36,565 nucleotides of DNA from CAYNUJ01 sp964621225 (lineage in GTDB: Bacteria > Bacteroidota > Ignavibacteria > Ignavibacteriales > Melioribacteraceae). A program made the position numbers and the translations under genes. The notes beneath the pieces were generated by a model. It saw only the letters and a list, made by a program, of their open reading frames with translations, searched no databases and had not been told where the DNA came from. Where the stretch lies: NCBI GenBank assembly GCA_964621225.1, contig CAZULK010000010.1:1-36565 (forward strand), written 5' to 3'. Shown in pieces: positions 16,892 to 25,138 of the stretch; position 1 is the stretch's first letter; each line of letters opens with the position of its first letter.

Positions 16892-17623
16892 ATGCCAGTA
16901 GTAACTTATGAGAAATACGTGGAGATGTTGGAAAATGCAAAGAAGAATAAATTTGCATATCCCGCAATAAACGTAACAAGCGAAGTAACGGCCAATGCCG
17001 TTTTGGAAGCATTAGCCGAAACCAAAAGCGACGGAATTATTCAAGTTTCAACCGGTGGTGGGGAATTTGCCAGCGGATTGGGAATTAAAGATGCAGCACT
17101 TGGCGCAATATCTATTGCCAACCATGTTCATTTGGTTGCGGAAAGATACGACATTAATGTTGCGTTGCATACTGATCACTGTCAAGCTAATAAAGTTGAC
17201 TCTTTCCTCCGTCCGTTGATTGCAGAATCGAAAAGAAGAGTGGAAGCCGGAATGAAGCCCTTGTTCAATTCCCACATGTTCGACGGNNNNNNNNNNNNNN
17301 NNNNNNNNNNNNNNNNNNNNNNNNNNNNNNNNNNNNNNNNNNNNNNNNNNNNNNNNNNNNNNNNNNNNNNNNNNNNNNNNNNNNNNGATTACGGCGTAAT
17401 CAAAATGAATGTTGATACCGACACACAATATGCATTCACAAGACCGATTGTTGATCATATGTTCAAAAACTATGATGCAGTATTGAAGGTTGAAGGTGAA
17501 GTTGGAAACAAGAAATTCTACGATCCTCGCGGATACTTGAAGAAAGCCGAAACTTCTATGAAGGAAAGGGTTATTCAAGCAGTTAAAGATTTGCGCGCCG
17601 AAGGAACAACGTTAGGTGTGTAA
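16892..17623 (+). CDS. fbaA: Class II fructose-1,6-bisphosphate aldolase, interrupted by assembly gap
   Basis: This glycolytic/gluconeogenic enzyme splits fructose 1,6-bisphosphate into dihydroxyacetone phosphate and glyceraldehyde 3-phosphate using zinc. The N-terminal part shows FAYPAINVTS, STGGGEFASG and ALHTDHCQANK, where Asp and His are catalytic and metal-binding. The C-terminal part shows DYGVIKMNVDTDTQYAFT, the substrate-binding strand of the FbaA-type (class IIA) enzymes. Only about 210 residues are visible, against roughly 340-360 for the family. The GGEEDG and remaining zinc-histidine segments fall in the 100-N gap, so some 130-150 residues are probably missing from the assembly. 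A TTGGAGAAG ribosome site precedes the ATG. A strong terminator follows. Confidence 0.92.
   Translation: MPVVTYEKYVEMLENAKKNKFAYPAINVTSEVTANAVLEALAETKSDGIIQVSTGGGEFASGLGIKDAALGAISIANHVHLVAERYDINVALHTDHCQANKVDSFLRPLIAESKRRVEAGMKPLFNSHMFDXXXXXXXXXXXXXXXXXXXXXXXXXXXXXXXXXXDYGVIKMNVDTDTQYAFTRPIVDHMFKNYDAVLKVEGEVGNKKFYDPRGYLKKAETSMKERVIQAVKDLRAEGTTLGV
17287..17386. other. Assembly gap (100 N) inside the aldolase gene
   Basis: Exactly 100 N between NSHMFDG and DYGVIKM. Class IIA aldolases have well over 100 residues between these points, so the true missing length is probably about 400 bases and the gap is a fixed-size placeholder. Confidence 0.97.
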
Positions 17624-17637
17624 AGATTTTAAGAAAG

Positions 17638-17664
17638 ACCCCCGGTGATGCCGGGGGTTTTTTT
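17638..17664 (+). terminator. Strong rho-independent terminator, probably shared by convergent genes
   Basis: ACCCCCGG-TGATG-CCGGGGGT is an 8-bp stem followed by seven T. On the minus strand the same stem is followed by TCTTTCTT, so it may also stop the M24 peptidase transcript, whose stop codon is at 17666. Confidence 0.93.
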
Positions 17665-17665
17665 A

Positions 17666-18859
17666 TTATGGTTTTATCAAATAAATTTCTTTCTGCGGTT
17701 CGCTCAGCCACTCAACACCGTCTTTAGTAATAACAACTTCTTCCTCTATTGTTGCAATACCAAATCCGTCAATTGTTAATCTGGGTTCGATTGTAAAGAC
17801 CTGGCCTTCTTCCAAAGTCATATATGGCAAGTTTCCATATCTTTCCCATTTGGGGGCTAACAATGCACCGCCGTCGTGAGCCACTCTGCCCAACTGGTGA
17901 CCCAATCCGTGCGGATATTCTTCGTAACCGCTCTGAACAATATAGCCTCTGGCAACTTCGTCAATTTCGAATGCTTGTTTGCCCGGTTTAATTGCTTTTG
18001 CAGCCATTTGAATTGAATCCACAATTACGTTGAATCCGCGCAGCACTTCCGCCGGTGGTTCTGTTTCGCCGTCTCTCAGAACATACCACGTTCTCTGTAA
18101 ATCGGAGCAATATCCCTTGTAGTTAATTCCGAAATCCATGTTAATAACGTGCCCTTTCTCAATTTTCTTATCAGTAGGTCCTGCGTGAGCACCGGCTGTG
18201 TCGGGTCCTGTAAAAACCGACGGGCAATATTCTTCGTCCCATGCAAAGCCGAAACCTCTTTCGCGGGTTATCTTTTTTACGTATTCGGCAACTTCTTTTT
18301 CACTTATGCCGGGCTTTAAGAATTTTGTAACTTCGTCAAATATTTTCAAAGTCTCCTTTACCGCCTCTTTCATTATTTCCAATTCGGCAGGGGATTTTCT
18401 TCCCCTTAATGCCGCTACAATTTCCTCGGATGAAACCAATCTATCCTTATAAGGTGTATCTTTTAAGTGCTCCATCAATTGTAAATATAAACCATGAGTC
18501 AATCCGTCTGCAAGGGAAGAGTTTTGTGAATAATTAACGGCAATGGTTTGAGGATTATATTTATTCAACACTTCAATTAGTTTATCTTTTACGCTTTTCA
18601 AATAGCTGTGAACATTTTGGTAGGTTCCCACCATGTTCATATTAGCAACTTCGAGCGAGCCGACAATAGCATGGGTATCGCCACTTTTGGTAATGATGAA
18701 TGCGGATTCCCACGTTGCATTTGTTCCAACAATCATATCGATCATCGGATCTTTTACGTTACCCGTTTCACGAACGAATGTCATCCACATATCTATATTT
18801 TTTTCGTTCAGTATTTTAACGGCTTGATCAATTTTTTGAAGAATCATTTCTTTAGACAT
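17666..18859 (-). CDS. M24 family aminopeptidase (Xaa-Pro peptidase-like)
   Basis: This 397-residue cytoplasmic metallopeptidase has a creatinase-like N-terminal domain (residues 1-155) and a pita-bread catalytic domain. All five metal ligands of M24 can be assigned: D242 in NMDFGIN, D253 in YCSDLQR, H321 in HGLGHQLG, E358 in FTIEPRL and E373 in IEEEVV. It would release N-terminal residues from peptides, often before proline. It has an AGGAG ribosome site and follows the small zinc-ribbon gene by 12 bases, so the two form an operon. A second, longer M24 peptidase lies at 22056-23444; this one lacks the AMP_N type of N-terminal domain. Precise specificity is unknown. Confidence 0.92.
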   Translation of the reverse strand: MSKEMILQKIDQAVKILNEKNIDMWMTFVRETGNVKDPMIDMIVGTNATWESAFIITKSGDTHAIVGSLEVANMNMVGTYQNVHSYLKSVKDKLIEVLNKYNPQTIAVNYSQNSSLADGLTHGLYLQLMEHLKDTPYKDRLVSSEEIVAALRGRKSPAELEIMKEAVKETLKIFDEVTKFLKPGISEKEVAEYVKKITRERGFGFAWDEEYCPSVFTGPDTAGAHAGPTDKKIEKGHVINMDFGINYKGYCSDLQRTWYVLRDGETEPPAEVLRGFNVIVDSIQMAAKAIKPGKQAFEIDEVARGYIVQSGYEEYPHGLGHQLGRVAHDGGALLAPKWERYGNLPYMTLEEGQVFTIEPRLTIDGFGIATIEEEVVITKDGVEWLSEPQKEIYLIKP

Positions 18860-18871
18860 TATTTACTCCTT

Positions 18872-19075
18872 TTATCTTCCGGCATATTGTTTTAAAACTT
18901 GCGGATCGGTACATTTTTCGAATGTTTCCCCACAATTATTACAAGTGAAATCCACACGCACCGGTTTTGCACTCATACCAAGTATTGAGAATAAAAACCA
19001 GCCAAAACCGGAGTAGTGACATTTGTGATTAACTTGTTTTGAATTTCTATCGTTTCCGCATTTGCATTTTTTCAT
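18872..19075 (-). CDS. Small zinc-ribbon-like protein of unknown function
   Basis: This 67-residue protein has cysteines at 4, 6, 19, 45, 48 and 55 and histidines at 17 and 20. The N-terminal CKCG and the CNNCG pair could form one zinc site. Between them is an aromatic/hydrophobic segment GFGWFLFSILGM (23-34), too short for a firm membrane helix. The stop lies 12 bases before the M24 peptidase start, so co-transcription is likely. The ribosome site is weak. I consider it real because of the paired cysteine pattern and tight spacing. I do not recognise the family. Confidence 0.68.
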   Translation of the reverse strand: MKKCKCGNDRNSKQVNHKCHYSGFGWFLFSILGMSAKPVRVDFTCNNCGETFEKCTDPQVLKQYAGR

Positions 19076-19230
19076 TGTGAAGTCTCAAAAATAAACAAAA
19101 CGAAATATAATTAAATATTGATTATAATTTGAATTCCATCTTTTCCGGCAATTAGAAGTGACTAAAATTTGGCAGTGGTGATCGAAGATATAAGGCAGTG
19201 GATTACACAACATTGATAAACATAATACGT
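19076..19230. other. Intergenic region, nothing recognised
   Basis: This 155-base AT-rich stretch lies between the FAD/Fe-S dehydrogenase stop and the zinc-ribbon gene start. No hairpin with T-tract or ORF is convincing. It probably contains the promoter of the zinc-ribbon/M24 pair. Confidence 0.4.
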
Positions 19231-22056
19231 TTAGTGACGAATAGCGGTTGTCGATTCCATTGCTTCGTGCACCAAATAAATTATTGATTTATATTCAATG
19301 CCCGAGTGTTCCCGCAGTCCTATTTCGCAAGTTGTGCTTGTAGAATATCCATTCAAATTGTTATTGTGAACATGTCGTTTCAAATTCTTTAATGCAGAAG
19401 CATTCAACTCGGGATAGGTAAAGCCTCTGTCTCCGGCAAATCCACAACAGGATACGTCTTCGGGTACAATCACTTTTGCGGAACATCGTTCGGCAATTTG
19501 AATGAGGTCGTTCGTTAAGCCCATATGTTCCAAAGAACAAACCGGATGAATTATAACGGGTTTTTCAATTTTTTTAATTTGAAGTTTATCCAATACATGT
19601 CTGTTTATAAATTCAACCGAGTCGAAAAGAGATAAATTTTCCGTTCGATTATTCAAGAATTCTTTCACCCTTTTTGTGCACGGACTGGTATCGAACACAA
19701 TTGGATATTTACCATTATCCGAAGCGTTCAGAAGGGAATCGAGTAATTCCGTTGATTTATAATCTGCTTGTTTAAAATATCCTTTGCTGGAAAAAGGCAT
19801 TCCGCAGCATAATTCGTTTTGCTTTGCCGGGAAAATTACTTCATAACCGGCACTGTTCAATATCTTTGTGAATTTTATATCCAGCGGTTCATCTTGGTTG
19901 AAATGATGTTTCATATTCCTATTTATGCAAGAAGAAAAATAAACCACTTTATTTTCGCTTCGCATAAAGTTTATTGCATTGCCCGGTAAACTATTCGCCT
20001 CCGGAAAATTATTATTAACAACGGGAATATTTATGCTAAAATTATTTCGTATGGAGAGGGTAAGTTTTCGTGCCGCTTTTAATCCAATCAACGACCTAAG
20101 TGCGCTTGCAATATTTAATCCGCCTCTAAGCAATGTTGATGTAACGGAAAAATGCCGGCTTAAAACCGTTGCCAAAAATTTCTGTAATTCTGTCTTTTCC
20201 TCACTCCGGATTAATTTTACAATTTCTCCGGTATCAATTTCCACGGGACATTTTAATTTGCAAAGACTGTCGGTAGCGCAAGTGTCGTTAACATCATATT
20301 TTAATTGACTATAAAACGATTTAAGTGTATTCGAGTCAACTTTTTTTGAAGCCAATTCCCGGAGTAATACGATTCTATGCCTTGGAGATAAAGTTAAATC
20401 TTTGGAGGGACAAACATTTTCACAAAATCCACATTCAATGCATTTATCTATAATATCGTGGGCTTTGGGCATCGGTTTAAAGTTCTTGAGATAAACATCT
20501 TTATCTTCATTAATGATCACACCCGGATTCAAAATATTTTCCGGGTCAAAGATTTTTTTAATTCTTTGCATTATCTCAAAAGCTTTTTCACCCCATTCAT
20601 ATTTAACGAACGGAGCCATGTTTCTTCCTGTGCCGTGTTCGGCTTTAAGAGATCCTCTATATTTTGAGGCGGTCATTTCGATAACATCATTCATTAATTT
20701 GCCGTATCTTTCAACCTCTTCCTTTTGGGAGAAATCTTGGTGAAAGACAAAGTGCAAATTTCCTTCGAGGGCATGACCAAAAATTATTGCTTCATCGTAA
20801 CCATATTTTTTAAATAATGACTGCAATTCCAATGTTGCATCTGCAAGTTTATCAATAGGATATGCAACATCCTCAATAACGACGGTAGTTCCGGCTTTGC
20901 GCATTGCACCAACGGAGGGGAAAAGACCTTTTCTGATGTTCCAGAGAATTGAATATTCTTCCGGTTTGTCGGTGAATTCTACCTCCCGTATCAGATTAAA
21001 TTTATTTAATACGGAAGTGATACTTTCAATGTTTTCTTTTAACAGATCTTTACTAATTGATGAAGTCTCAATTAACAGGGCCGCACAATCATCATTCAAT
21101 TCATTTAAAAATCCGGGCATTCCTTTTTTATTTTCGACGGATCTGATTGACGCCCTATCCATAAGTTCAACCGCATCCACGGGGGATTTTTTTAATTCGG
21201 GTAACGAAGAGCATGCTTCTTTTATATCGGAAAAAATTATGAGTGCGGAGGCTTTGAACGGATTTTCCGGAATGGTTTTGTATGTTATTTCCGAAATGAA
21301 TCCCAGTGTCCCTTCAGAGCCGATCATCAAATGTTGAATAATGTCAATGGGATCGTCAAAATCAACGAATGAGTTAATACTGTAGCCGGTCGTGTTTTTT
21401 AATTTATATTTATTCTTAATTAAACTTACCAGTTCATCGTCTTCGGTTATTTCCTTTTTTAATTTTAAGATGCTGTCTATTAACTCTTTTTTCTCTACTT
21501 TAAACTTTTCGATAGAACTATCATCTTGTGTATTTAAGCAATACCCATCGTTAAAAATGATCTTCATTCCCAGGAGAGTATTATATGAGTTGTTAGAAGT
21601 TCCGCAGCACATTCCGCTTGCGTTGTTAGCGGCAATTCCGCCTATCATTGCTGAATTAATTGATGCAGGATCAGGGCCGATTTTTTTATTGAAGGGTTTT
21701 AAGTATAGATTGGCGTAGGCTCCTATCAATGCAGGTTGCAAAGTTATTCTGTCTGCATCATCGCTAATTTTATACCCTTTCCAATCTCTGTCCAACAGAA
21801 CCAAAACGGAATCAGTTAACGCTTGTCCCGAAAGGCTTGTTCCTGCTGCTCTAAATGTAACCGGGATATTTTTTTGATGGCATTCTTTAAGAAGGAAAGT
21901 TACCTCATCTTCATTTTTCACTTTAACAACAAGTTTGGGAATAAGTCTGTAAAGGCTGGCGTCTGTGCCGTAAGCCAGACGCCTAAAATAATCGGTGTAA
22001 ATCCTGTCGGAAGGAATTACAGCTTTTAGTTTATCTATCAGCTCATATAATTGCAT
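19231..22056 (-). CDS. FAD-linked D-2-hydroxyacid dehydrogenase fused to Fe-S (CCG) domains
   Basis: This 941-residue cytoplasmic or membrane-associated flavoenzyme probably oxidises D-lactate or a related 2-hydroxy acid and passes electrons to the respiratory chain. The N-terminal half is a PCMH-type FAD domain (PVTFRAAGTSLSGQA; GSEGTLGFISE) and an FAD-oxidase C-terminal domain (EHGTGRNMAPFVK; PENILNPG). Next come two cluster motifs, CIECGFCENVCPS and CATDSLCKLKCPVEIDTG. Two CCG domains at the C-terminus (ELCCGMPF; VSCCGFAGDRGF) resemble heterodisulfide reductase and GlcF/LldE subunits. The single-chain fusion matches Dld-II/YdiJ-type proteins and is normal in length. Its ATG overlaps the pepP stop by one base (TGATG). 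Substrate identity is inference. Confidence 0.92.
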   Translation of the reverse strand: MQLYELIDKLKAVIPSDRIYTDYFRRLAYGTDASLYRLIPKLVVKVKNEDEVTFLLKECHQKNIPVTFRAAGTSLSGQALTDSVLVLLDRDWKGYKISDDADRITLQPALIGAYANLYLKPFNKKIGPDPASINSAMIGGIAANNASGMCCGTSNNSYNTLLGMKIIFNDGYCLNTQDDSSIEKFKVEKKELIDSILKLKKEITEDDELVSLIKNKYKLKNTTGYSINSFVDFDDPIDIIQHLMIGSEGTLGFISEITYKTIPENPFKASALIIFSDIKEACSSLPELKKSPVDAVELMDRASIRSVENKKGMPGFLNELNDDCAALLIETSSISKDLLKENIESITSVLNKFNLIREVEFTDKPEEYSILWNIRKGLFPSVGAMRKAGTTVVIEDVAYPIDKLADATLELQSLFKKYGYDEAIIFGHALEGNLHFVFHQDFSQKEEVERYGKLMNDVIEMTASKYRGSLKAEHGTGRNMAPFVKYEWGEKAFEIMQRIKKIFDPENILNPGVIINEDKDVYLKNFKPMPKAHDIIDKCIECGFCENVCPSKDLTLSPRHRIVLLRELASKKVDSNTLKSFYSQLKYDVNDTCATDSLCKLKCPVEIDTGEIVKLIRSEEKTELQKFLATVLSRHFSVTSTLLRGGLNIASALRSLIGLKAARKLTLSIRNNFSINIPVVNNNFPEANSLPGNAINFMRSENKVVYFSSCINRNMKHHFNQDEPLDIKFTKILNSAGYEVIFPAKQNELCCGMPFSSKGYFKQADYKSTELLDSLLNASDNGKYPIVFDTSPCTKRVKEFLNNRTENLSLFDSVEFINRHVLDKLQIKKIEKPVIIHPVCSLEHMGLTNDLIQIAERCSAKVIVPEDVSCCGFAGDRGFTYPELNASALKNLKRHVHNNNLNGYSTSTTCEIGLREHSGIEYKSIIYLVHEAMESTTAIRH

Positions 22057-23444
22057 CAGCTATTACATACTGATTCAACTTCTTCCACTGTTTTGGGAAT
22101 CGGTTTGCCAAGAACTCTGTGTCCGTCTTCGGTAACAAGGATGTTATCTTCAATCCTTACTCCACCGAAATCCAAGTATTCTTCAACCTTTGAATAATTG
22201 ATGAATTGTTCATGTTTATTCTCTTTTTTCCATTGATCAATAAGCGCAGGAATGAAATAGATGCCGGGTTCAACAGTAAATACAAAACCGGGGCGATGTT
22301 TTTTAGCCAATCTCAAATAAGCCAAACCGAATTGTGAGCTTCTTTTAATTTCACCGTTATAACCAACATAGTTTTCTCCCAGTCCTTCCATATCGTGAAC
22401 ATCGAGTCCAAGCATGTGTCCCAATCCATGTGGGAAGAAAAGAGCATGTGCGCCTTCGTTTACGGCGTCCTGCGTGTTGCCTTTCATTATGCCCAATTCT
22501 TTTAATCCTTCGGTAATAACTTCGGCTGCTTTCAAATGAATGTCTTTGTTGTAAACTCCCGGTTTAACCATATTTATTGCAGTCATCTGAGCATCAAGCA
22601 CGGTTTGATAGATTGCCTTCTGTTTGTCGGAAAATTTCCCGTTAACCGGGAAAGTTCTGGTAATATCACTTGCATAATGCTCAAGCGATTCGGCGCCGGA
22701 ATCTAGCACAACCAAATCTCCGTCTTTCATTTCATTGTGGTGGAAAGGATTGTGAAGCGTTTCTCCATGAACGGAAAATATAACCGGGAATGAAACACCG
22801 TTTCCGGCCCCCAAAGCAACGCCTTCTACCGCACCGAATATTTCCCTTTCAAGCATGCCCGGTTTTGTCATTCTCATTGCAAGTGTATTCATCTCATAAC
22901 TGATATTCAGAGCGAATTCTATCTCTGCAATTTCTTCCTCAGATTTTATAGAACGCTGTGCAACAACACTTTTTATCAACTCTTCGGATGCGTAATCATT
23001 TATGCGGGAAGGTCTGTAACCAAGCCATGAGGCGAACAATAATTTTGTATCGGCTCTGTATTGGGGAAGGAAATGTACCTTTCTTCCTTTGTGAATATTT
23101 TCTCTGAAGTAATTCTCAATTTCGGAAGTTGGGAGAACTTTATCGGCTCCAATCAGTTCCATTTTTTCTTCGGGAGTTTTATCCGGTCCGCTCCAGACTA
23201 CTTCGTCAACTTCCCTTAGGTCTGCAAACAGTATCGATTCATTGTTGTCAAAATCGATTAATCCGAAAACATTCGGTTCGTCCAATCCGAAATAATAGAG
23301 AAAATTACTGTCCTGACGAAACTTGTAAACATTTGAAGGATAATTCATTGGAGATTCAAAATTGCCCGGGAAAAATGCAATCCCCGAATTCATTGATTTT
23401 GTAAGTTCTTTTCTTCTTTTTACATATACTTCTTTGTTAAACAT
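22056..23444 (-). CDS. pepP: Xaa-Pro aminopeptidase with AMP_N domain
   Basis: This 462-residue metallopeptidase removes N-terminal residues preceding proline. The N-terminal AMP_N domain (about residues 1-135) shows the usual RQDSNFLYYFGLDEPN. The catalytic M24 domain shows metal ligands in LDSGAESLEHYASDITRTFP (seen as two aspartates), HGLGHMLGLDVHD, FTVEPGIYF and VRIEDNILV. Length and layout match PepP-type enzymes. A CGGAG ribosome site precedes the ATG. It is the first gene of a two-gene unit with the FAD/Fe-S dehydrogenase, linked by a one-base overlap. The reason for this pairing is not clear. Confidence 0.95.
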   Translation of the reverse strand: MFNKEVYVKRRKELTKSMNSGIAFFPGNFESPMNYPSNVYKFRQDSNFLYYFGLDEPNVFGLIDFDNNESILFADLREVDEVVWSGPDKTPEEKMELIGADKVLPTSEIENYFRENIHKGRKVHFLPQYRADTKLLFASWLGYRPSRINDYASEELIKSVVAQRSIKSEEEIAEIEFALNISYEMNTLAMRMTKPGMLEREIFGAVEGVALGAGNGVSFPVIFSVHGETLHNPFHHNEMKDGDLVVLDSGAESLEHYASDITRTFPVNGKFSDKQKAIYQTVLDAQMTAINMVKPGVYNKDIHLKAAEVITEGLKELGIMKGNTQDAVNEGAHALFFPHGLGHMLGLDVHDMEGLGENYVGYNGEIKRSSQFGLAYLRLAKKHRPGFVFTVEPGIYFIPALIDQWKKENKHEQFINYSKVEEYLDFGGVRIEDNILVTEDGHRVLGKPIPKTVEEVESVCNS

Positions 23445-23873
23445 AAATTGCTCCGAGATTTAAATAGTTATCTGAGCAAATATAAAGAATATGTAGATTA
23501 AAATTTTCTTAATTAAAGACTAAAAAAGAAATTTTACAATTTGCATTCCACAGTTGCTAATAAAGTCAATGTCTTGAACTTACAATCTATCAGATCATCA
23601 TTTTGTAACAATCGTTATTTAAAAGTTAAAATAATTTTTAGCTCTGAAGTGATTACAACTAATTACATTGAAGATTTCTTTCAAATTGATACAATTGACG
23701 TTTCCAGCGGCGTCATGAATCACTGTAATTTCTTCACTAATCTTTCTTCCAATTTCCATTGTATAATTTTCCACAACCTTTTTTAGCTGTGTTATAACAA
23801 ATGAGCTATCGATGATAAATTGACTTACAATATTTTTATCGATATATTAATAGTAAAACAATTTGAGGTATGT
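23445..23873. other. Intergenic region of about 430 bases with a possible decayed short ORF
   Basis: No convincing gene. On the minus strand, from about 23840 down to about 23632, there is an open stretch of about 68 codons ending in TAA (including KISEEITVIHDAAGNVNC), but without a credible start codon or ribosome site until an internal ATG that leaves 46 residues. It may be a gene remnant or chance. The plus-strand ORF over the same DNA looks like a shadow. The right end should hold the vapBC promoter. Confidence 0.4.
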
Positions 23874-24080
23874 ATGAATACGGTAAAAATATCCTCGAAA
23901 TATCAGGTGGTAATTCCGAAGGAAATAAGAAAAAAGTTAGATCTACGTCCCGGACAGGAGTTGCAAATATTTGAATTTGGTAATAGAATAGAAGTCCTTC
24001 CATTGAAGAAAGTAAAAGACTCGCGCGGTTTTTTAAAGGGAATGGATACTAATATAGATAGGGATAAGGATAGAATATGA
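23874..24080 (+). CDS. vapB: VapB-type antitoxin, SpoVT/AbrB DNA-binding domain
   Basis: This 68-residue protein has the swapped-hairpin AbrB fold: VKISSKYQVVIPKEIRKKL followed by RPGQELQIFEFG. The C-terminal tail (KDSRGFLKGMDTNIDRDKDR) is the disordered part that usually plugs the toxin. The frame is open from 23820, but the ATG at 23874 follows a GAGGT ribosome site and gives the normal N-terminus MNTVKISSK. It overlaps vapC by 4 bases (ATGA). The antitoxin should neutralise VapC and repress the operon by binding its promoter. Confidence 0.92.
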   Translation: MNTVKISSKYQVVIPKEIRKKLDLRPGQELQIFEFGNRIEVLPLKKVKDSRGFLKGMDTNIDRDKDRI

Positions 24081-24454
24081 ATTTGGTAGACTCCTCAGGA
24101 TGGCTTGAGTATTTATCCGACGGCCAGAATGCCGACAATTTTGCCGAAGCAATCGAAAATACTGAAGAATTAATTGTTTCAACTATCAATATTTATGAGA
24201 TATATAAGAAAATATTGAAAGAAAGGGATGAAAATACAGCGTTGCAAGTAGTCGGATTAATGAGCCAGGCAACTGTTGTGGAAGTAGACACTAAAATTGC
24301 TTTACATGCTGCGAAATTAAGTTATGAAAAGAATATTCCCATGGCAGACAGCATTATTTATGTGACGGCTCTATTGCATAATGCCGTAGTATGGACGCAG
24401 GATTCTGACTTTATAAATTTGGAATCGGTAAAGTATTTCCCAAAGCATAATTGA
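24077..24454 (+). CDS. vapC: VapC-type toxin, PIN-domain ribonuclease
   Basis: This 125-residue protein has the PIN-domain acidic residues that bind Mg2+: D5 in NLVDSSGWLEYL, E41 in NIYEIYKK, D91 in MADSIIYVTA and D109 in TQDSDF. Such toxins cut tRNA or rRNA when released from their antitoxin. It is translationally coupled to vapB through an ATGA overlap. Nothing looks inactivating. The RNA target cannot be predicted from sequence. The pair lies next to a phage-type lysis cassette on the opposite strand, in what looks like a small accessory region. Confidence 0.93.
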   Translation: MNLVDSSGWLEYLSDGQNADNFAEAIENTEELIVSTINIYEIYKKILKERDENTALQVVGLMSQATVVEVDTKIALHAAKLSYEKNIPMADSIIYVTALLHNAVVWTQDSDFINLESVKYFPKHN

Positions 24455-24664
24455 GAAGATAAAGACCAATCGACTTCCTTCTTAATTCATTCACAATTTA
24501 TAATTAAAAAACAGCTTTCCTAAATATAGGATTAGCAATGTATTCCACTCATCAAATCAAGTAACATTTTATTCTAATGACAAAAAACAAAAACCCTCGC
24601 CCGCGGGACAAATGAGTAGAATGACTTGAATAGCTTTTCACATTCCTTTAAAGGAGAAAGTAAC

Positions 24665-24686
24665 GCGGATTAAATATATTATCCGC
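24665..24686. repeat. Inverted repeat downstream of the holin gene
   Basis: GCGGAT and ATCCGC are separated by a 10-base AT loop, 6 bases beyond the holin stop. On the minus strand the stem is followed by GTTACTTTCTCC, a poor T-tract, so terminator function is possible but weak. The rest of 24455-24691 holds no gene that I can support. Confidence 0.4.
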
Positions 24687-24691
24687 AAATA

Positions 24692-25138
24692 TTATTTGAA
24701 CTTTATTTTTGTTGTATCCGTCTTTTTCAATTTATCAAATGAACGCATTCCAGCTATTCCCAACATTCCGGTAATTAGTGTGTACAACATTGTATAATCC
24801 AACGGTTTCGGGGGTTCTTTTATTCCGGGTATCCAAAGCAGAATAGGGTAGAGAACAAACTGATAAAACAGAGCAATTGCACCAACCCAACCGATTGCCG
24901 GGCGCCAACCGGCTATAAAAAGACTCCCGGTTTTAGCCTCTTCTTTGTTGACTTCCGTTTGTGCAATATTTTGGTCGGCAATCAACTTGGCTTCCTTTAG
25001 ATTATATTCCCTTTCTGCCTTGTACATTTCCAGCTGCTTTTCCAGTCTTTCCTCGTCGGAGGTGAACAAATCGTCCACAACATCTCCAACGGCTTTTACT
25101 ATATTACCACCGCCGAATAAAGTATCCCAAATACTCAT
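24692..25138 (-). CDS. Phage/GTA-type holin, 3TM family
   Basis: This 148-residue protein begins with a short amphipathic part (MSIWDTLFGGGNIVKAVGDV). A charged helical region (about 30-70, rich in Glu, Lys and Ala) follows, then two or three membrane segments (AGWRPAIGWVGAIALFYQF; LYPILLWIPG; MLYTLITGMLGIAGM). The GWRPAIGWV signature and layout match the 3TM holin family found in phages and gene transfer agents. Holins make membrane pores that let an endolysin reach the wall. The frame is open further upstream, but ATG 25138 has an AGGAG ribosome site and overlaps the muramidase stop in ATGA. The coupled muramidase supports the call. Confidence 0.85.
   Translation of the reverse strand: MSIWDTLFGGGNIVKAVGDVVDDLFTSDEERLEKQLEMYKAEREYNLKEAKLIADQNIAQTEVNKEEAKTGSLFIAGWRPAIGWVGAIALFYQFVLYPILLWIPGIKEPPKPLDYTMLYTLITGMLGIAGMRSFDKLKKTDTTKIKFK

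Noticed and set aside
23541..23786. Plus-strand 81-codon ORF in the spacer before vapBC
   Set aside because: No ribosome site, no recognisable domain, Asn/Phe/Ser-rich low-complexity composition, and it lies opposite a more protein-like minus frame. Treated as a chance ORF.
24600..24607. CCCGCGGG palindrome between vapC and the holin gene
   Set aside because: An isolated 8-mer with no loop or T-tract and no repeat elsewhere in the window. Not enough for a terminator or operator call.
24547..24629. Interleaved complementary 6-mers (ACTCAT/ATGAGT and TCAAGT/ACTTGA) suggesting a pseudoknot RNA
   Set aside because: Arms of only six bases with long loops in AT-rich DNA are easily chance, and nothing else supports an RNA gene.
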